From: Actinopolyspora xinjiangensis
GTDB taxonomy: Bacteria; Actinomycetota; Actinomycetes; Mycobacteriales; Pseudonocardiaceae
Assembly: GCF_900104475.1 (NCBI RefSeq)
Contig: NZ_FNJR01000009.1
Coordinates: 81,697-145,696, forward strand
Length of the DNA: 64,000 nt
Direction of reading: 5' to 3'
How positions within the stretch are numbered: position 1 is the first letter of the stretch; each line of letters starts with the position of its first letter. This document shows positions 43,947-52,043 of this stretch, piece after piece. The notes under the pieces are model-generated. The model was not told the DNA's origin and did no database searches. It saw nothing but the letters and a program-made list of their open reading frames with translations. The position numbers were made by a program, and so were the translations under genes.

Positions 43947-44525
43947 ATGGCAGCCGCCGAATCACTTCCCCCCTACGCCCCACAGATCACCGACGAGATG
44001 CGGGAGCAGGCGAAGCAGACCCCCAACAGCTGGCTCTACATCGTGGACCCGGCCTACGAGGCATCCGGCGAGAACGTTCCCCCCGAAGGCGTGGTCGGAG
44101 CGTTCCGGATCGACGAGTCGGGGGAGATCGACGAGAACTTCCACCCCAACGACGAGTACGAACCGGGCACGAGCACGTTCGAGCCCAGCAACGAGCTGGA
44201 GCGGGTACTGCTGCTGATCGCCACCGGTCACGCCTCCGAGTCCGAGCTGCCCGCGGCCGTGCTGACCGGCGAGCTGCTGCTCTACGCCGAGGAGGACGAC
44301 GAGCAGGACGCGCTCTACGAGGCCGAGCTGGACGACGGCAGCAGGCTCGTGCCCGCCTGCACCTCCGTGAACCGGGTGCCGGAGGACTGGCCGGCGTACC
44401 GCACCGTGCCCGGCGCGAGGTTGCCCGAGCTGCTCAACGGGCTGGACCTGGGGCTCAACCTCGACGACCCGGTGCGCGCGGTGATCCCGTACGACCTGCT
44501 GGCCGGGCCCGCCACCTCGGAGTGA
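43947..44525 (+). CDS. Type VII secretion-associated protein (SseB-like)
   Basis: ATG 43947 gives 192 residues; upstream frame is Arg/Pro-rich. It begins AAAESLPPYAPQITDEMREQ and contains the family signature SWLYIVDPAYEASGENVPPE, a GAFRIDESGEIDENFHPNDE segment, and a second SseB-like half (LLLYAEEDDEQDALYEAELD). These proteins accompany type VII secretion loci in actinomycetes, where their role is unclear. Very acidic. A strong terminator follows 7 bases after the stop. The EspG cassette lies 5 kb downstream. Confidence 0.72.
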   Translation: MAAAESLPPYAPQITDEMREQAKQTPNSWLYIVDPAYEASGENVPPEGVVGAFRIDESGEIDENFHPNDEYEPGTSTFEPSNELERVLLLIATGHASESELPAAVLTGELLLYAEEDDEQDALYEAELDDGSRLVPACTSVNRVPEDWPAYRTVPGARLPELLNGLDLGLNLDDPVRAVIPYDLLAGPATSE

Positions 44526-44532
44526 GTCCGTC

Positions 44533-44566
44533 CCCCACCCCTCCGAGCACCCCCGGAGGGGTGGGG
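44533..44566 (+). terminator. Hairpin terminator
   Basis: CCCCACCCCTCCG (44533-44545) pairs perfectly with CGGAGGGGTGGGG (44554-44566), loop of eight bases. It starts 7 bases after the preceding stop. Confidence 0.8.
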
Positions 44567-44712
44567 CCCGGCCGTTCGGACGGCGAGGCGACGGTTCTCC
44601 CCGGCGGTGGTGCCACGTCGCCCGCGCCCCCACACGAGCGCGGGCGGCGACGGCGCGGAGCGGTGTTGTCCATCACCTCGGACGGTGGCCCGTCACGGTT
44701 AGTCTCGGGAAC

Positions 44713-46590
44713 GTGGCAGAGGATCAACAACGCAGCGGCCCGGGTCCGATCGAGCACTACGCGCTGCTGTCCGACCTACGCACCGCGGCCCTGGTCGGCA
44801 GGGACGGCTCGATCGACTGGCTGTGTCTGCCCAGGTTCGACTCGCCGTCCTGTTTCACCCGGCTGCTGGGCCACGACCACCACGGCCACTGGCGGATCGC
44901 GCCGACCGGGGCCGTGCACCGGGTGGAACGGCGTTACCGGGACAACTCGCTGGTGCTGGAGACGGACTTCCACACCGAAAGCGGGACGGTGCGGGTGGTC
45001 GACAGCATGCCACCGCACGAGAAGAACTACGACGACGAACCCTGCGTGGTGCGCACGGTCGAGGGTATCTCCGGCGAGGTCGAGATCGGGGTCCGCTGGG
45101 TGGTGCGATTCGCCTACGGCCACTCGACGCCCTGGGTGCGCACCATCCGCGAGCGGGAACCGGTGCTGGACGAGTACGTGCTCGCGCTGGCAGGCCCGCA
45201 CACCGTCGTGCTGCGCGGCGACGTTCTCCCGGTCCGCAAGGAGGACGAACGCGCGCACGAGACCACGGTCAACGTGCGCGGCGGTGAGCGTTACTCCTGG
45301 GTGCTGCAGTGGTCGCCGGACCCGGACGAGCTTCCCTCTCCCATGGACCCGGTGCAGGAGGCACGCGACAGCGAGGACTTCTGGCGGGACTGGTCGCGTC
45401 GGATCAACTACACCGGTCCACACCGCGAACCGGTGTACCGCTCGCTGGCCACCCTCAAGGCGCTGACCTACGCCCCCACCGGCGGCATCATCGCGGCCCC
45501 GACGACCTCGCTGCCGGAAGCGCTCGACGGGAACCGCAACTGGGACTACCGCTACTGCTGGCTGCGGGACGCCACGCTGGTGCTGCTGGCGCTGGACAAC
45601 TTCGGGTGCTCGGAGGAGGCCGCCGCGTGGCGTCGCTGGCTGCTGCGCGCCGTCGCCGGGGACCCGGCGGACCTGCAGATCATGTACGGCGTGGGCGGGG
45701 AACGGCACCTGCTGGAGTGGCAGCCGGACTGGCTGCCCGGCTACCGGGGCAGCTCCCCGGTGCGGATCGGCAACGCGGCCTACGAGCAGTTGCAGCTGGA
45801 CGTGTTCGGCGAGGTGATGGACGCGCTGCACCTGGCCCGCGAGCGGGGCGTCGCCGAGACTCCGGACTCGTGGTCGCTGCAGCGCGGGATGCTCAAGCAC
45901 CTGGAGGGGATCTGGCAGCGGCCGGACAAGGGGCTCTGGGAGGTGCGCGGCCCGGATCGCTACTTCACCCACTCCAGGGTGATGATCTGGGTGGCTTTCG
46001 ACCGCGCGGTCCGGGCGGTGGAGGAGGACGGGCTGCCCGGCCCGGTGGAGCGCTGGCGCGAGATCCGGGACTCGGTGCACGAGGAGGTGCTGCGCGAGGG
46101 GTTCAACTCCGAGATCGGGGCGTTCACGCAGTACTACGGCGGTACCACCCTGGACGCGGCGACGCTGCTCATCCCGGCGCTGGGTTTCCTGCCCGGTGAC
46201 GACGAACGGGTGCGCGGCACGGTGCGCGCGGTGGAGCGGCGGCTGCGGCACGGCGTGCTGGTGGACCGCTACAGCACCGTCGGGGGGACCAACTCCGTCG
46301 ACGGCCTGACCGGCAGGGAGGGCTCCTTCCTGGCTTGTTCGTTCTGGCTGGTCGACGCGCTCGCGCTGTGCGGCAGGCGTGACGAGGCCGAGCGGATGTT
46401 CGGGCAACTGCTGGAGCTGCGCAACGACGTGGGACTGTTCTCCGAGGAGTACGACGCGCACGAGGAGCGGTTCACCGGCAACTTCCCACAGGCTTTCAGC
46501 CACCTCGCCCTGGTCAACTCGGCAGCCGTGCTCTACGGCGGGCACACTCGCGGGGAGTCCAGTCGACGCGACGGAGGGAGCCGGCGTTGA
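44713..46590 (+). CDS. Glycoside hydrolase family 15 (trehalase/glucoamylase type)
   Basis: 625 residues from GTG 44713. An N-terminal beta-sandwich (IEHYALLSDLRTAALVGRDG, WLCLPRFDSPSCF) precedes the GH15 alpha/alpha barrel: GNRNWDYRYCWLRDATLVLL, YGVGGERHLLEWQPDWLPGY with the likely acid glutamate, and FSEEYDAHEERFTGNFPQAF with the likely base. No signal peptide, so intracellular; actinobacterial members are mostly trehalases or act on small glucans. Its TGA overlaps the start of a glucose-dehydrogenase-like gene, which would use the released glucose. Confidence 0.88.
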   Translation: MAEDQQRSGPGPIEHYALLSDLRTAALVGRDGSIDWLCLPRFDSPSCFTRLLGHDHHGHWRIAPTGAVHRVERRYRDNSLVLETDFHTESGTVRVVDSMPPHEKNYDDEPCVVRTVEGISGEVEIGVRWVVRFAYGHSTPWVRTIREREPVLDEYVLALAGPHTVVLRGDVLPVRKEDERAHETTVNVRGGERYSWVLQWSPDPDELPSPMDPVQEARDSEDFWRDWSRRINYTGPHREPVYRSLATLKALTYAPTGGIIAAPTTSLPEALDGNRNWDYRYCWLRDATLVLLALDNFGCSEEAAAWRRWLLRAVAGDPADLQIMYGVGGERHLLEWQPDWLPGYRGSSPVRIGNAAYEQLQLDVFGEVMDALHLARERGVAETPDSWSLQRGMLKHLEGIWQRPDKGLWEVRGPDRYFTHSRVMIWVAFDRAVRAVEEDGLPGPVERWREIRDSVHEEVLREGFNSEIGAFTQYYGGTTLDAATLLIPALGFLPGDDERVRGTVRAVERRLRHGVLVDRYSTVGGTNSVDGLTGREGSFLACSFWLVDALALCGRRDEAERMFGQLLELRNDVGLFSEEYDAHEERFTGNFPQAFSHLALVNSAAVLYGGHTRGESSRRDGGSRR

Positions 46591-47630
46591 GGGCGGCGAC
46601 CGTGATTCCGGGAAAACCGGGTTCCTCGGCCGTCGACGAGTTGCCCGATCCGTCTCCGGAACCGGGTGAGCTGCTGGTCGAGGGCCTGCTGGCGGGAGTG
46701 TGCCCGACCGACACCGAGGTCGTGGAGTCCGATCACGGCGCGCCGCCGCCGGGCGAGGAGCGCATGGTGCTGTTCCACGAGTCGCTGGGCCGGGTGCGCC
46801 ACGCCCCCGCCATCAGCGGCTTCCGGGAGGGCGATCACGTCGTGGGGGTGGTCCGCAGACCCGATCCCCGGCCGTGCTCGGCGTGCGCGGCCGGGCAGTG
46901 GGACTTCTGCCGCAACGACGAGTTCACCGAGTGCGGCATCCGGGGGCTCGACGGCTTCGGGTCGCAGCGCTGGACCGTCGAACCCAGGTTCGCCGTCCCG
47001 GTGCCCAGGTCGCTCGGGGAGCTCGGTGTGCTCACCGAACCGGCCTCGATCGTCGAGAAGGCCTGGGAGCAGGCCGAGTTCGTCATGCGGCGTTCCTACT
47101 TCACACCCCGCCGGGTGCTGGTCACGGGGGCCGGGCCGGTGGGGCTGCTGGCCGCGTTGCTCGGCAGGCAGCGGGAGCTGGAGGTGGACGTGATGGACCG
47201 GGCCTCCGGCGGGGTCAAACCGGACCTGGTGCGCGAGCTGGGGGCCGGTTACCACAACTCGCTGGACGAGCTCGACTCCGCTCCCGACCTGGTGTTCGAG
47301 ACGACCGGTTCGGGTGAGGTGGTGTTCGACGTGCTGCGCCGGGCCGATCGGAACGCGGTCACGGTGCTGCTCGGGCTCTCGGGGGAGGACCAGACGACGC
47401 GGGTGCCGACCGGGGCCGTCAACGACGGGCTCGTGCTGGAGAACGCCACCTTGCTCGGCAGCGTGAGCGCGAATCTGCGGCACTACCACGGGGCGGTCCA
47501 GGCGCTGGACGACGCGGACAGGGGCTGGTTGAACGGCCTGATCTCGCGCCGGGTGCCGCTGTCCGACTGGCAGCGAGCGCTGCGCGCGGAGCGGGACGAC
47601 GTGAAGGTCACCGTGCGGCTGTCGGACTGA
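46587..47630 (+). CDS. Glucose 1-dehydrogenase-like zinc-type dehydrogenase
   Basis: 347 residues from TTG 46587, preceded by GGAGGGAG and overlapping the GH15 stop. Medium-chain dehydrogenase: LLAGVCPTDTEVVESDHG and LFHESLGRVRHAP line the catalytic metal site, PRPCSACAAGQWDFCRNDEF gives the structural zinc cysteines, and the Rossmann motif is VLVTGAGPVGLLAALLG. Closest to the archaeal/haloarchaeal Gdh group, which oxidises glucose to gluconolactone with NAD(P). Coupling to GH15 supports glucose as substrate. Confidence 0.82.
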   Translation: MRAATVIPGKPGSSAVDELPDPSPEPGELLVEGLLAGVCPTDTEVVESDHGAPPPGEERMVLFHESLGRVRHAPAISGFREGDHVVGVVRRPDPRPCSACAAGQWDFCRNDEFTECGIRGLDGFGSQRWTVEPRFAVPVPRSLGELGVLTEPASIVEKAWEQAEFVMRRSYFTPRRVLVTGAGPVGLLAALLGRQRELEVDVMDRASGGVKPDLVRELGAGYHNSLDELDSAPDLVFETTGSGEVVFDVLRRADRNAVTVLLGLSGEDQTTRVPTGAVNDGLVLENATLLGSVSANLRHYHGAVQALDDADRGWLNGLISRRVPLSDWQRALRAERDDVKVTVRLSD

Positions 47631-47735
47631 GCGGGGCCGGGCTGGCCGGTGCGCCCGTCGAGCGGATGGCTCCGCCGGCGCTCGCGACACCGCACCCCGT
47701 CCCCCGCTGCCCGCCTGGCCCGGTACGGGAACGGT

Positions 47736-47906
47736 TCATCGCCGTTCGGACTCCAAGGACTCGCCCTCCACTCGCACGCCCGGGACCACCCGCCGCTCGC
47801 CCACGAGCCGCCCGAGCAGCACGCAGAGCAACGGCCAGCTCAGCACGGTCGCCGCGACCAGCACGGCCCGCAGCACGTCCCAGAACACCGCATCCGGTTG
47901 CCACAC
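47736..47906 (-). CDS. Small membrane protein
   Basis: GTG 47906 encodes 56 residues: WQPDAVFWDVLRAVLVAATV, a hydrophobic LSWPLLCVLLG, then a basic/acidic tail (RLVGERRVVPG, ESLESERR). A single membrane helix with a cytoplasmic tail. Family not recognised. The start is chosen because an AGTAAC-repeat operator lies immediately upstream. It is antisense to nothing and ends 105 bases from the dehydrogenase stop. Confidence 0.6.
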   Translation of the reverse strand: MWQPDAVFWDVLRAVLVAATVLSWPLLCVLLGRLVGERRVVPGVRVEGESLESERR

Positions 47907-47910
47907 GGCA

Positions 47911-47937
47911 GTAACAGTAACTGAGTTACAGTAACTG
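47911..47937 (-). promoter_or_regulatory. AGTAAC-repeat operator
   Basis: GTAACT and AGTTAC with one base between form a palindrome at 47917-47929, flanked on both sides by further CAGTAAC half-sites. The arrangement resembles TetR- or PadR-type operators. It abuts the start of the 56-residue membrane-protein gene. The cognate regulator is not in view. Confidence 0.55.
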
Positions 47938-48172
47938 GCAATCCCCCTCGCTGCTCCTCACTCGTTCGTGCGCTCCTGTTCGGCACGCTTTTCCCCTACC
48001 GAGTGAAGCGAAAACCCTGGCTCTTCCCTCACCGGCCGAGCCGAGGGCGTCGGCCCGCAATCCGCTCGGGCACCCCGGAGCCGCACGAGGCTCCGGCCCG
48101 GAGCACCATCCGGCGGCGGCTCGCCCCCCGACCCGGCTGAAGCGGTGACGGCGACTCAGCGACAGTGATCAC

Positions 48173-49039
48173 ATGACACGACTGCTCAGCCCCGCCGTGT
48201 ACCGCCGAATGATCGCCTTCGAGCTGCAGCGGATGCGCAAGACCGCCGATATCACCCAGCAGGAGGCGGCGGAGAAGCTCGGCTGCTCCCGGGTGCGCAT
48301 CAACCACTTCGAGTCGATGCGCAACCTCCCCCGCCCCGCGGACGTGGAGGTGCTGCTGCCCTACTACGGAGCCGCCGAGCGCGTCGAGGAGTTCCGAGAC
48401 GTCATCGCCATGCTCAAGGACGTCCCGCACGCTTCCGATCTCGCTCGACTGGCCGAGGTCCCCCGGGGGTTCGACATCTACCTCGGTCTCGAACAGGGAG
48501 CGCACAGCATCCGCTCCTACGAGGCGATGATCTTCCCGGGGCTGTTGCAGACCCCCGAGTACGCCGGAGCCCTGATGCGGGGGCACGACGACGACCTCTC
48601 CGAGGAGGAGGCACGCCGCAGGACCGAGCTCAGGCTGGCCAGACAACAGGTCCTGGCCCGGCAGGGCACTCCCCTCGAACTGACGACCGTCATCGACGAG
48701 TCGGTGCTGCGCAGGCGGATCGGCGACGCGCGGATCATGCGGGAGCAGTTCGACCACCTGCTGGACATGTCGGCGAGGAGCAACATCACGGTGCGAATCC
48801 TCGGCGCGGACGTCGGCGTGCACCCCGCGCTGCACGGCCCCTTCACGCTGATGGACTTCGCCATCCCCGGTGATCCGGGAGTGGTCTACCTGGAGGACCG
48901 GCTGGGCGGAAGGTACTACGAGGACGCCGACGAAATAGACGAGTACATCGGCGTCATGGAACACCTCCTCGCGCGGTCCCTGGAGGAGAGCGAGTCACGA
49001 AGGCTGCTCCGACAGGCGAGAGAGGAGCTCATCCGTTGA
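48173..49039 (+). CDS. XRE-family regulator with DUF5753
   Basis: 288 residues. HTH at about 12-70 (ITQQEAAEKLGCSRVRINHF), then the DUF5753 sensor domain: RGFDIYLGLEQGAHSIRSYE, GLLQTPEYAGALM, NITVRILGADVGVHPALHGP and VYLEDRLGGRYYEDADEID. Coupled to the DUF397 gene by a four-base overlap; such pairs act in actinomycete development and antibiotic control, and some work as toxin-antitoxin-like modules. Precedes the EspG cassette. Confidence 0.88.
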   Translation: MTRLLSPAVYRRMIAFELQRMRKTADITQQEAAEKLGCSRVRINHFESMRNLPRPADVEVLLPYYGAAERVEEFRDVIAMLKDVPHASDLARLAEVPRGFDIYLGLEQGAHSIRSYEAMIFPGLLQTPEYAGALMRGHDDDLSEEEARRRTELRLARQQVLARQGTPLELTTVIDESVLRRRIGDARIMREQFDHLLDMSARSNITVRILGADVGVHPALHGPFTLMDFAIPGDPGVVYLEDRLGGRYYEDADEIDEYIGVMEHLLARSLEESESRRLLRQAREELIR

Positions 49040-49245
49040 ACGCACAGCGGAAGGCGGGGAACGCGAAGTGGCGCAAGTCCAGCTACAGCGCCACCCAGGG
49101 GCAGTGTGTCGAGGTGGCACCGCGCAGCGGTGCCGTCTGGCTGCGAAACGACAACTTCGGTGGGGCCGGACCGGTGCTGATGTTCGAACGCGCCCGGTTC
49201 GGCACCTTTCTGGGAGCACTCAAGGACGGCAGGTTCGACCACTGA
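49036..49245 (+). CDS. DUF397 protein
   Basis: 69 residues from TTG 49036, overlapping the XRE stop, with GAGGAG upstream. The family core is KWRKSSYSATQGQCVEVAPR, then GAVWLRNDNFGG and a short beta-rich end. DUF397 proteins are partners or antagonists of the neighbouring XRE/DUF5753 regulator. Confidence 0.9.
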   Translation: MNAQRKAGNAKWRKSSYSATQGQCVEVAPRSGAVWLRNDNFGGAGPVLMFERARFGTFLGALKDGRFDH

Positions 49246-49399
49246 ACCTTTCGGGCCAGTACTTCACCGACACGGAGTCGAACCGTCTTGCTCTGTTCGA
49301 GCGATCTTTCCACACGATTCGGTGTTTCGGTTCTGTCATGACCGCTCGCTCACTAGAATATCACTTCAGAATTCGGCCTCGACCAATTCTGGGGGCACT

Positions 49400-50176
49400 G
49401 TGACCGAGCGGACCGGTTTCACCATTCGCGGGCTGACGCTGGAACTGCTGGGGCGCCTGCTCGGAGTACCGGTACGAGGTTATCCCCTGCAGCTGCCGTA
49501 TCCGGGCGGGGACCGGGTCGCCACGCCGCACGTCGCGGAACGGGCACACGAGGAGTTGGTGTCCAACGGCTTGGCGGACGAGCACCGCCTCAAGGACGAG
49601 GTACGGGAAGCCGTCCTGCTGCTGGGCGAGCCCGAGGTGGCCGTCGGGATCCTGGCCAACGACAGCCGGGGCGAGTGGCTCGCCCGTGCGGTCAGCGGCG
49701 GAGACCGAGTCGTGCTGGCCGAACAGCTCGGCGACACCGTGGAGTTCACCTGGCTTTCCGCCGAGGACTGGCACTTCCGGCTGGCTGGAATGCTCCCGGT
49801 GATGCGCCCCGCCGCGGGAAACGCGGTGAGCACGACACGTGCGGCCTCGAACGAACCGGGGGCGGACGAGGGGGCCGAACCGGTGCTGCTGCACAACGGG
49901 CGGGCGGCACGTGATTCGTCGGACATGCGGGACGTGGCGCGGGTGTTCGCGGCGCGGCGCAACGGTTCCGGGCACTTCGCTCCCCGCGTCACCGGCCCGT
50001 CCGGCGGTCCGCGAGACCTACCAGCGCTGTCCTGGGTGGACACCGAACTCGGCTGCTACGCCGTCCGCGACGAACCGGTGTGTGACCACAACAGGACCAC
50101 CTTCACTCCCGTGGACAACTCGGAGCTGGGACGACTGCTGCGGGACCACCTGACAACGGGCGGACCACGGCGGTGA
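49400..50176 (+). CDS. EspG-family ESX chaperone
   Basis: GTG 49400 after GGGGG; 258 residues. It starts TERTGFTIRGLTLELLGRLL and has EspG features: RAHEELVSNGLADEHRLKDE, VRDEPVCDHNRTTFTPVDNS and a final LGRLLRDHLTTGG. EspG chaperones hold PE-PPE or PPE-like substrates for type VII secretion. No ESX core genes (EccC, EccD, EccB) are in the window; the likely client is the PPE-like protein encoded 2 kb downstream at 52044. Confidence 0.82.
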   Translation: MTERTGFTIRGLTLELLGRLLGVPVRGYPLQLPYPGGDRVATPHVAERAHEELVSNGLADEHRLKDEVREAVLLLGEPEVAVGILANDSRGEWLARAVSGGDRVVLAEQLGDTVEFTWLSAEDWHFRLAGMLPVMRPAAGNAVSTTRAASNEPGADEGAEPVLLHNGRAARDSSDMRDVARVFAARRNGSGHFAPRVTGPSGGPRDLPALSWVDTELGCYAVRDEPVCDHNRTTFTPVDNSELGRLLRDHLTTGGPRR

Positions 50177-50204
50177 ACAGCTCTTTCCGCGGAAAGGAGA
50201 GAAC

Positions 50205-50624
50205 ATGACGTCTCCGGATTCGGACTCCGGAACGATCGCCATGAGCGGTTTCCTGCTCGCGGCCGCCAACATGCGCGCGGCCGCGGCCGCGGGGAGATTC
50301 GCGGCCGACCCCGAGAGCGGCCGGGCGCTCGTGACGGTACTTCAGAAACGTCTCAACTGGGCAGCACGTATCCGTCTGAATTTGACGAGACTCGGCCAGG
50401 AACCACCGTTGGGATCCTCACCGGGAGCGAACACGTTCAAACCTTTCTTCGCGTCTCTGGCGACAGACCTGAACGACGGAATAAACTCGCACTGGGAAAA
50501 TTTCATGCAAGTGATCGAGGAAACGATCGAAGCCGTCAAGGAATCGATGGAAAACTACCAGGACGTCGACGACGATCAAGCAGCGAGACTCGACCGACTC
50601 ACCGAAAACACCCACGAGAAATAA
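50205..50624 (+). CDS. Helical orphan protein of the EspG cassette
   Basis: 139 residues, ATG 50205 with GGAAAGGAGAG upstream. Almost all helix: an Ala-rich stretch (LLAAANMRAAAAAGRFAADP), a Lys/Arg-rich middle (RLNWAARIRLNLTRLG) and a long acidic C-terminal helix (FMQVIEETIEAVKESMENYQ). Size and helicity resemble WXG100-type secreted proteins but no W-x-G turn is present. It stands 28 bases after espG and 2 bases before a DUF3558 gene, so it is part of the same operon. Function unknown. Confidence 0.7.
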   Translation: MTSPDSDSGTIAMSGFLLAAANMRAAAAAGRFAADPESGRALVTVLQKRLNWAARIRLNLTRLGQEPPLGSSPGANTFKPFFASLATDLNDGINSHWENFMQVIEETIEAVKESMENYQDVDDDQAARLDRLTENTHEK

Positions 50625-50625
50625 A

Positions 50626-51168
50626 ATGAGAAAAACAACAGCGATCTCGTTGGTCACCGCGGCGCTGCTCATCGGAGGGTGCGGCTATACATCACAGGAC
50701 CAAGGAGTCGACAACCTCGGAAGCGAGTCCACACCACAGAGCTCCACATCCCGCGACTCCCCGACGGAAAACGAACTGGAAGAAACCGATCCGTGTTCAC
50801 TCCTAAGCAAGAAACAACAAGAAGAACTGGGTGTGAGAGTAGCGGGGAAAGACACCTCGGGACCTACGAGATCCTGCGACTTCCAAACCCCGGCGGAAGC
50901 ATCCGAAATCGTGACGGTGGGAACGAGCATCCGAACCGAGCAGAGTCTTTCCGATTTCACCGACAGCAACGGGAAACCGGTCGACGACACCATATCGGGA
51001 CGCAACGTCAAGATAGCGTGCAAGTACGGAAACTGCCTGATCGGAATATCAGTGGACGAAAATTCACGAGTCGACGTACAAGGGAGCATAATAGGAAGAG
51101 AGAGCCAGAACAGAAACCTGGCCACCAATGTGGCCAGAATGGTGATCGGAAACCTCCCACGACAGTGA
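50626..51168 (+). CDS. DUF3558 lipoprotein, first copy
   Basis: 180 residues. Lipoprotein signal with lipobox LLIGGC (Cys near 19), a disordered Ser/Thr linker, then the DUF3558 domain from DPCSLLSKKQQEELGV through RSCDF to KYGNCLIGISVDENSRVDVQ. The three to four cysteines likely form disulfides. Anchored outside the membrane. Follows the orphan gene by one base. Shares its closing motif with the next gene, evidence for tandem duplication. Confidence 0.82.
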   Translation: MRKTTAISLVTAALLIGGCGYTSQDQGVDNLGSESTPQSSTSRDSPTENELEETDPCSLLSKKQQEELGVRVAGKDTSGPTRSCDFQTPAEASEIVTVGTSIRTEQSLSDFTDSNGKPVDDTISGRNVKIACKYGNCLIGISVDENSRVDVQGSIIGRESQNRNLATNVARMVIGNLPRQ

Positions 51169-51246
51169 CGAGCGCGAGGTGGCACCACCGATCACGCACA
51201 ACGGACGGTTCCGGGTGGACGGCGATGGTTATAGGCTCACGGGATC

Positions 51247-51999
51247 ATGACGCAGCACAACTCGAAGGCCGACACCGTCAGAAGCATCGTCGCACCACTG
51301 GCCGCACTCGCACTGCTGACCACCGCGGGTTGCGGCGGTGACGAAACCGGTTCGCCCCAGCGGTCGCCCACTTCCTCCGTCACCGCATCGTCCGAGGCAT
51401 CCTCCGGGACCGAATCGGAGAGAAACGGCTCCGACACCACGTCTTCGGCGACCCCGCGGCCGAACACCCCCTCCCACGAGGGCGGTGGTGGCTCGGACGA
51501 GACCGATGACTCCGGTGGCACGGGGACGGGCAACGGTAGCGCCGCACCCTCCCCAGGGGGAGGCGACGGCTCCGACACTGCGGGGAAACGGCCCGAGGCG
51601 ACGCTGGCGGACATGGATCCGTGCGCACTGTTGACCCCCGCGCAACGCGACGAACTGGGGTTACCGAGGGCCACAGCCAACAAGGAGGAAGGCAAGAGCC
51701 GCAGCTGTGAATTCAACCCCCCGAAGGGTAGCGGCCCCAGCACCAGCGCGCTGATCGTGATACACGAGGACAAGGGGCTGAACTCCTTCAGCGGTATGAC
51801 CGGTGAGGCCGAGAGAACCCGGGTCGCCGGACACGATTCGAAGATCCAGTGCGAGTACGGCAACTGCCTGATCGGAATCGCTGTCACTGAAAACTCGCGA
51901 GTGGACGTGCAGTCCACGGTCCTGGGCGACGACACCGCTACGGAAAAATTGGGCGATCGAATCGCGAAAATGGTCACCGGAAACCTTTCCAACTCCTAG
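51247..51999 (+). CDS. DUF3558 lipoprotein, second copy
   Basis: 250 residues. Lipobox TTAGC near residue 29, a long Gly/Ser/Thr-rich tether of about 90 residues, then DUF3558: DPCALLTPAQRDELGLPRAT, SRSCEFNPPKGSG and EYGNCLIGIAVTENSRVDVQ. The last stretch nearly repeats that of the preceding gene. The longer tether would place the domain deeper in the wall. Its DNA is more G+C-rich than the first copy. Confidence 0.82.
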   Translation: MTQHNSKADTVRSIVAPLAALALLTTAGCGGDETGSPQRSPTSSVTASSEASSGTESERNGSDTTSSATPRPNTPSHEGGGGSDETDDSGGTGTGNGSAAPSPGGGDGSDTAGKRPEATLADMDPCALLTPAQRDELGLPRATANKEEGKSRSCEFNPPKGSGPSTSALIVIHEDKGLNSFSGMTGEAERTRVAGHDSKIQCEYGNCLIGIAVTENSRVDVQSTVLGDDTATEKLGDRIAKMVTGNLSNS

Positions 52000-52043
52000 A
52001 GTGGAAAACGACGGACTCGCAGCGCGGTCTTTTGGAGAACGCC

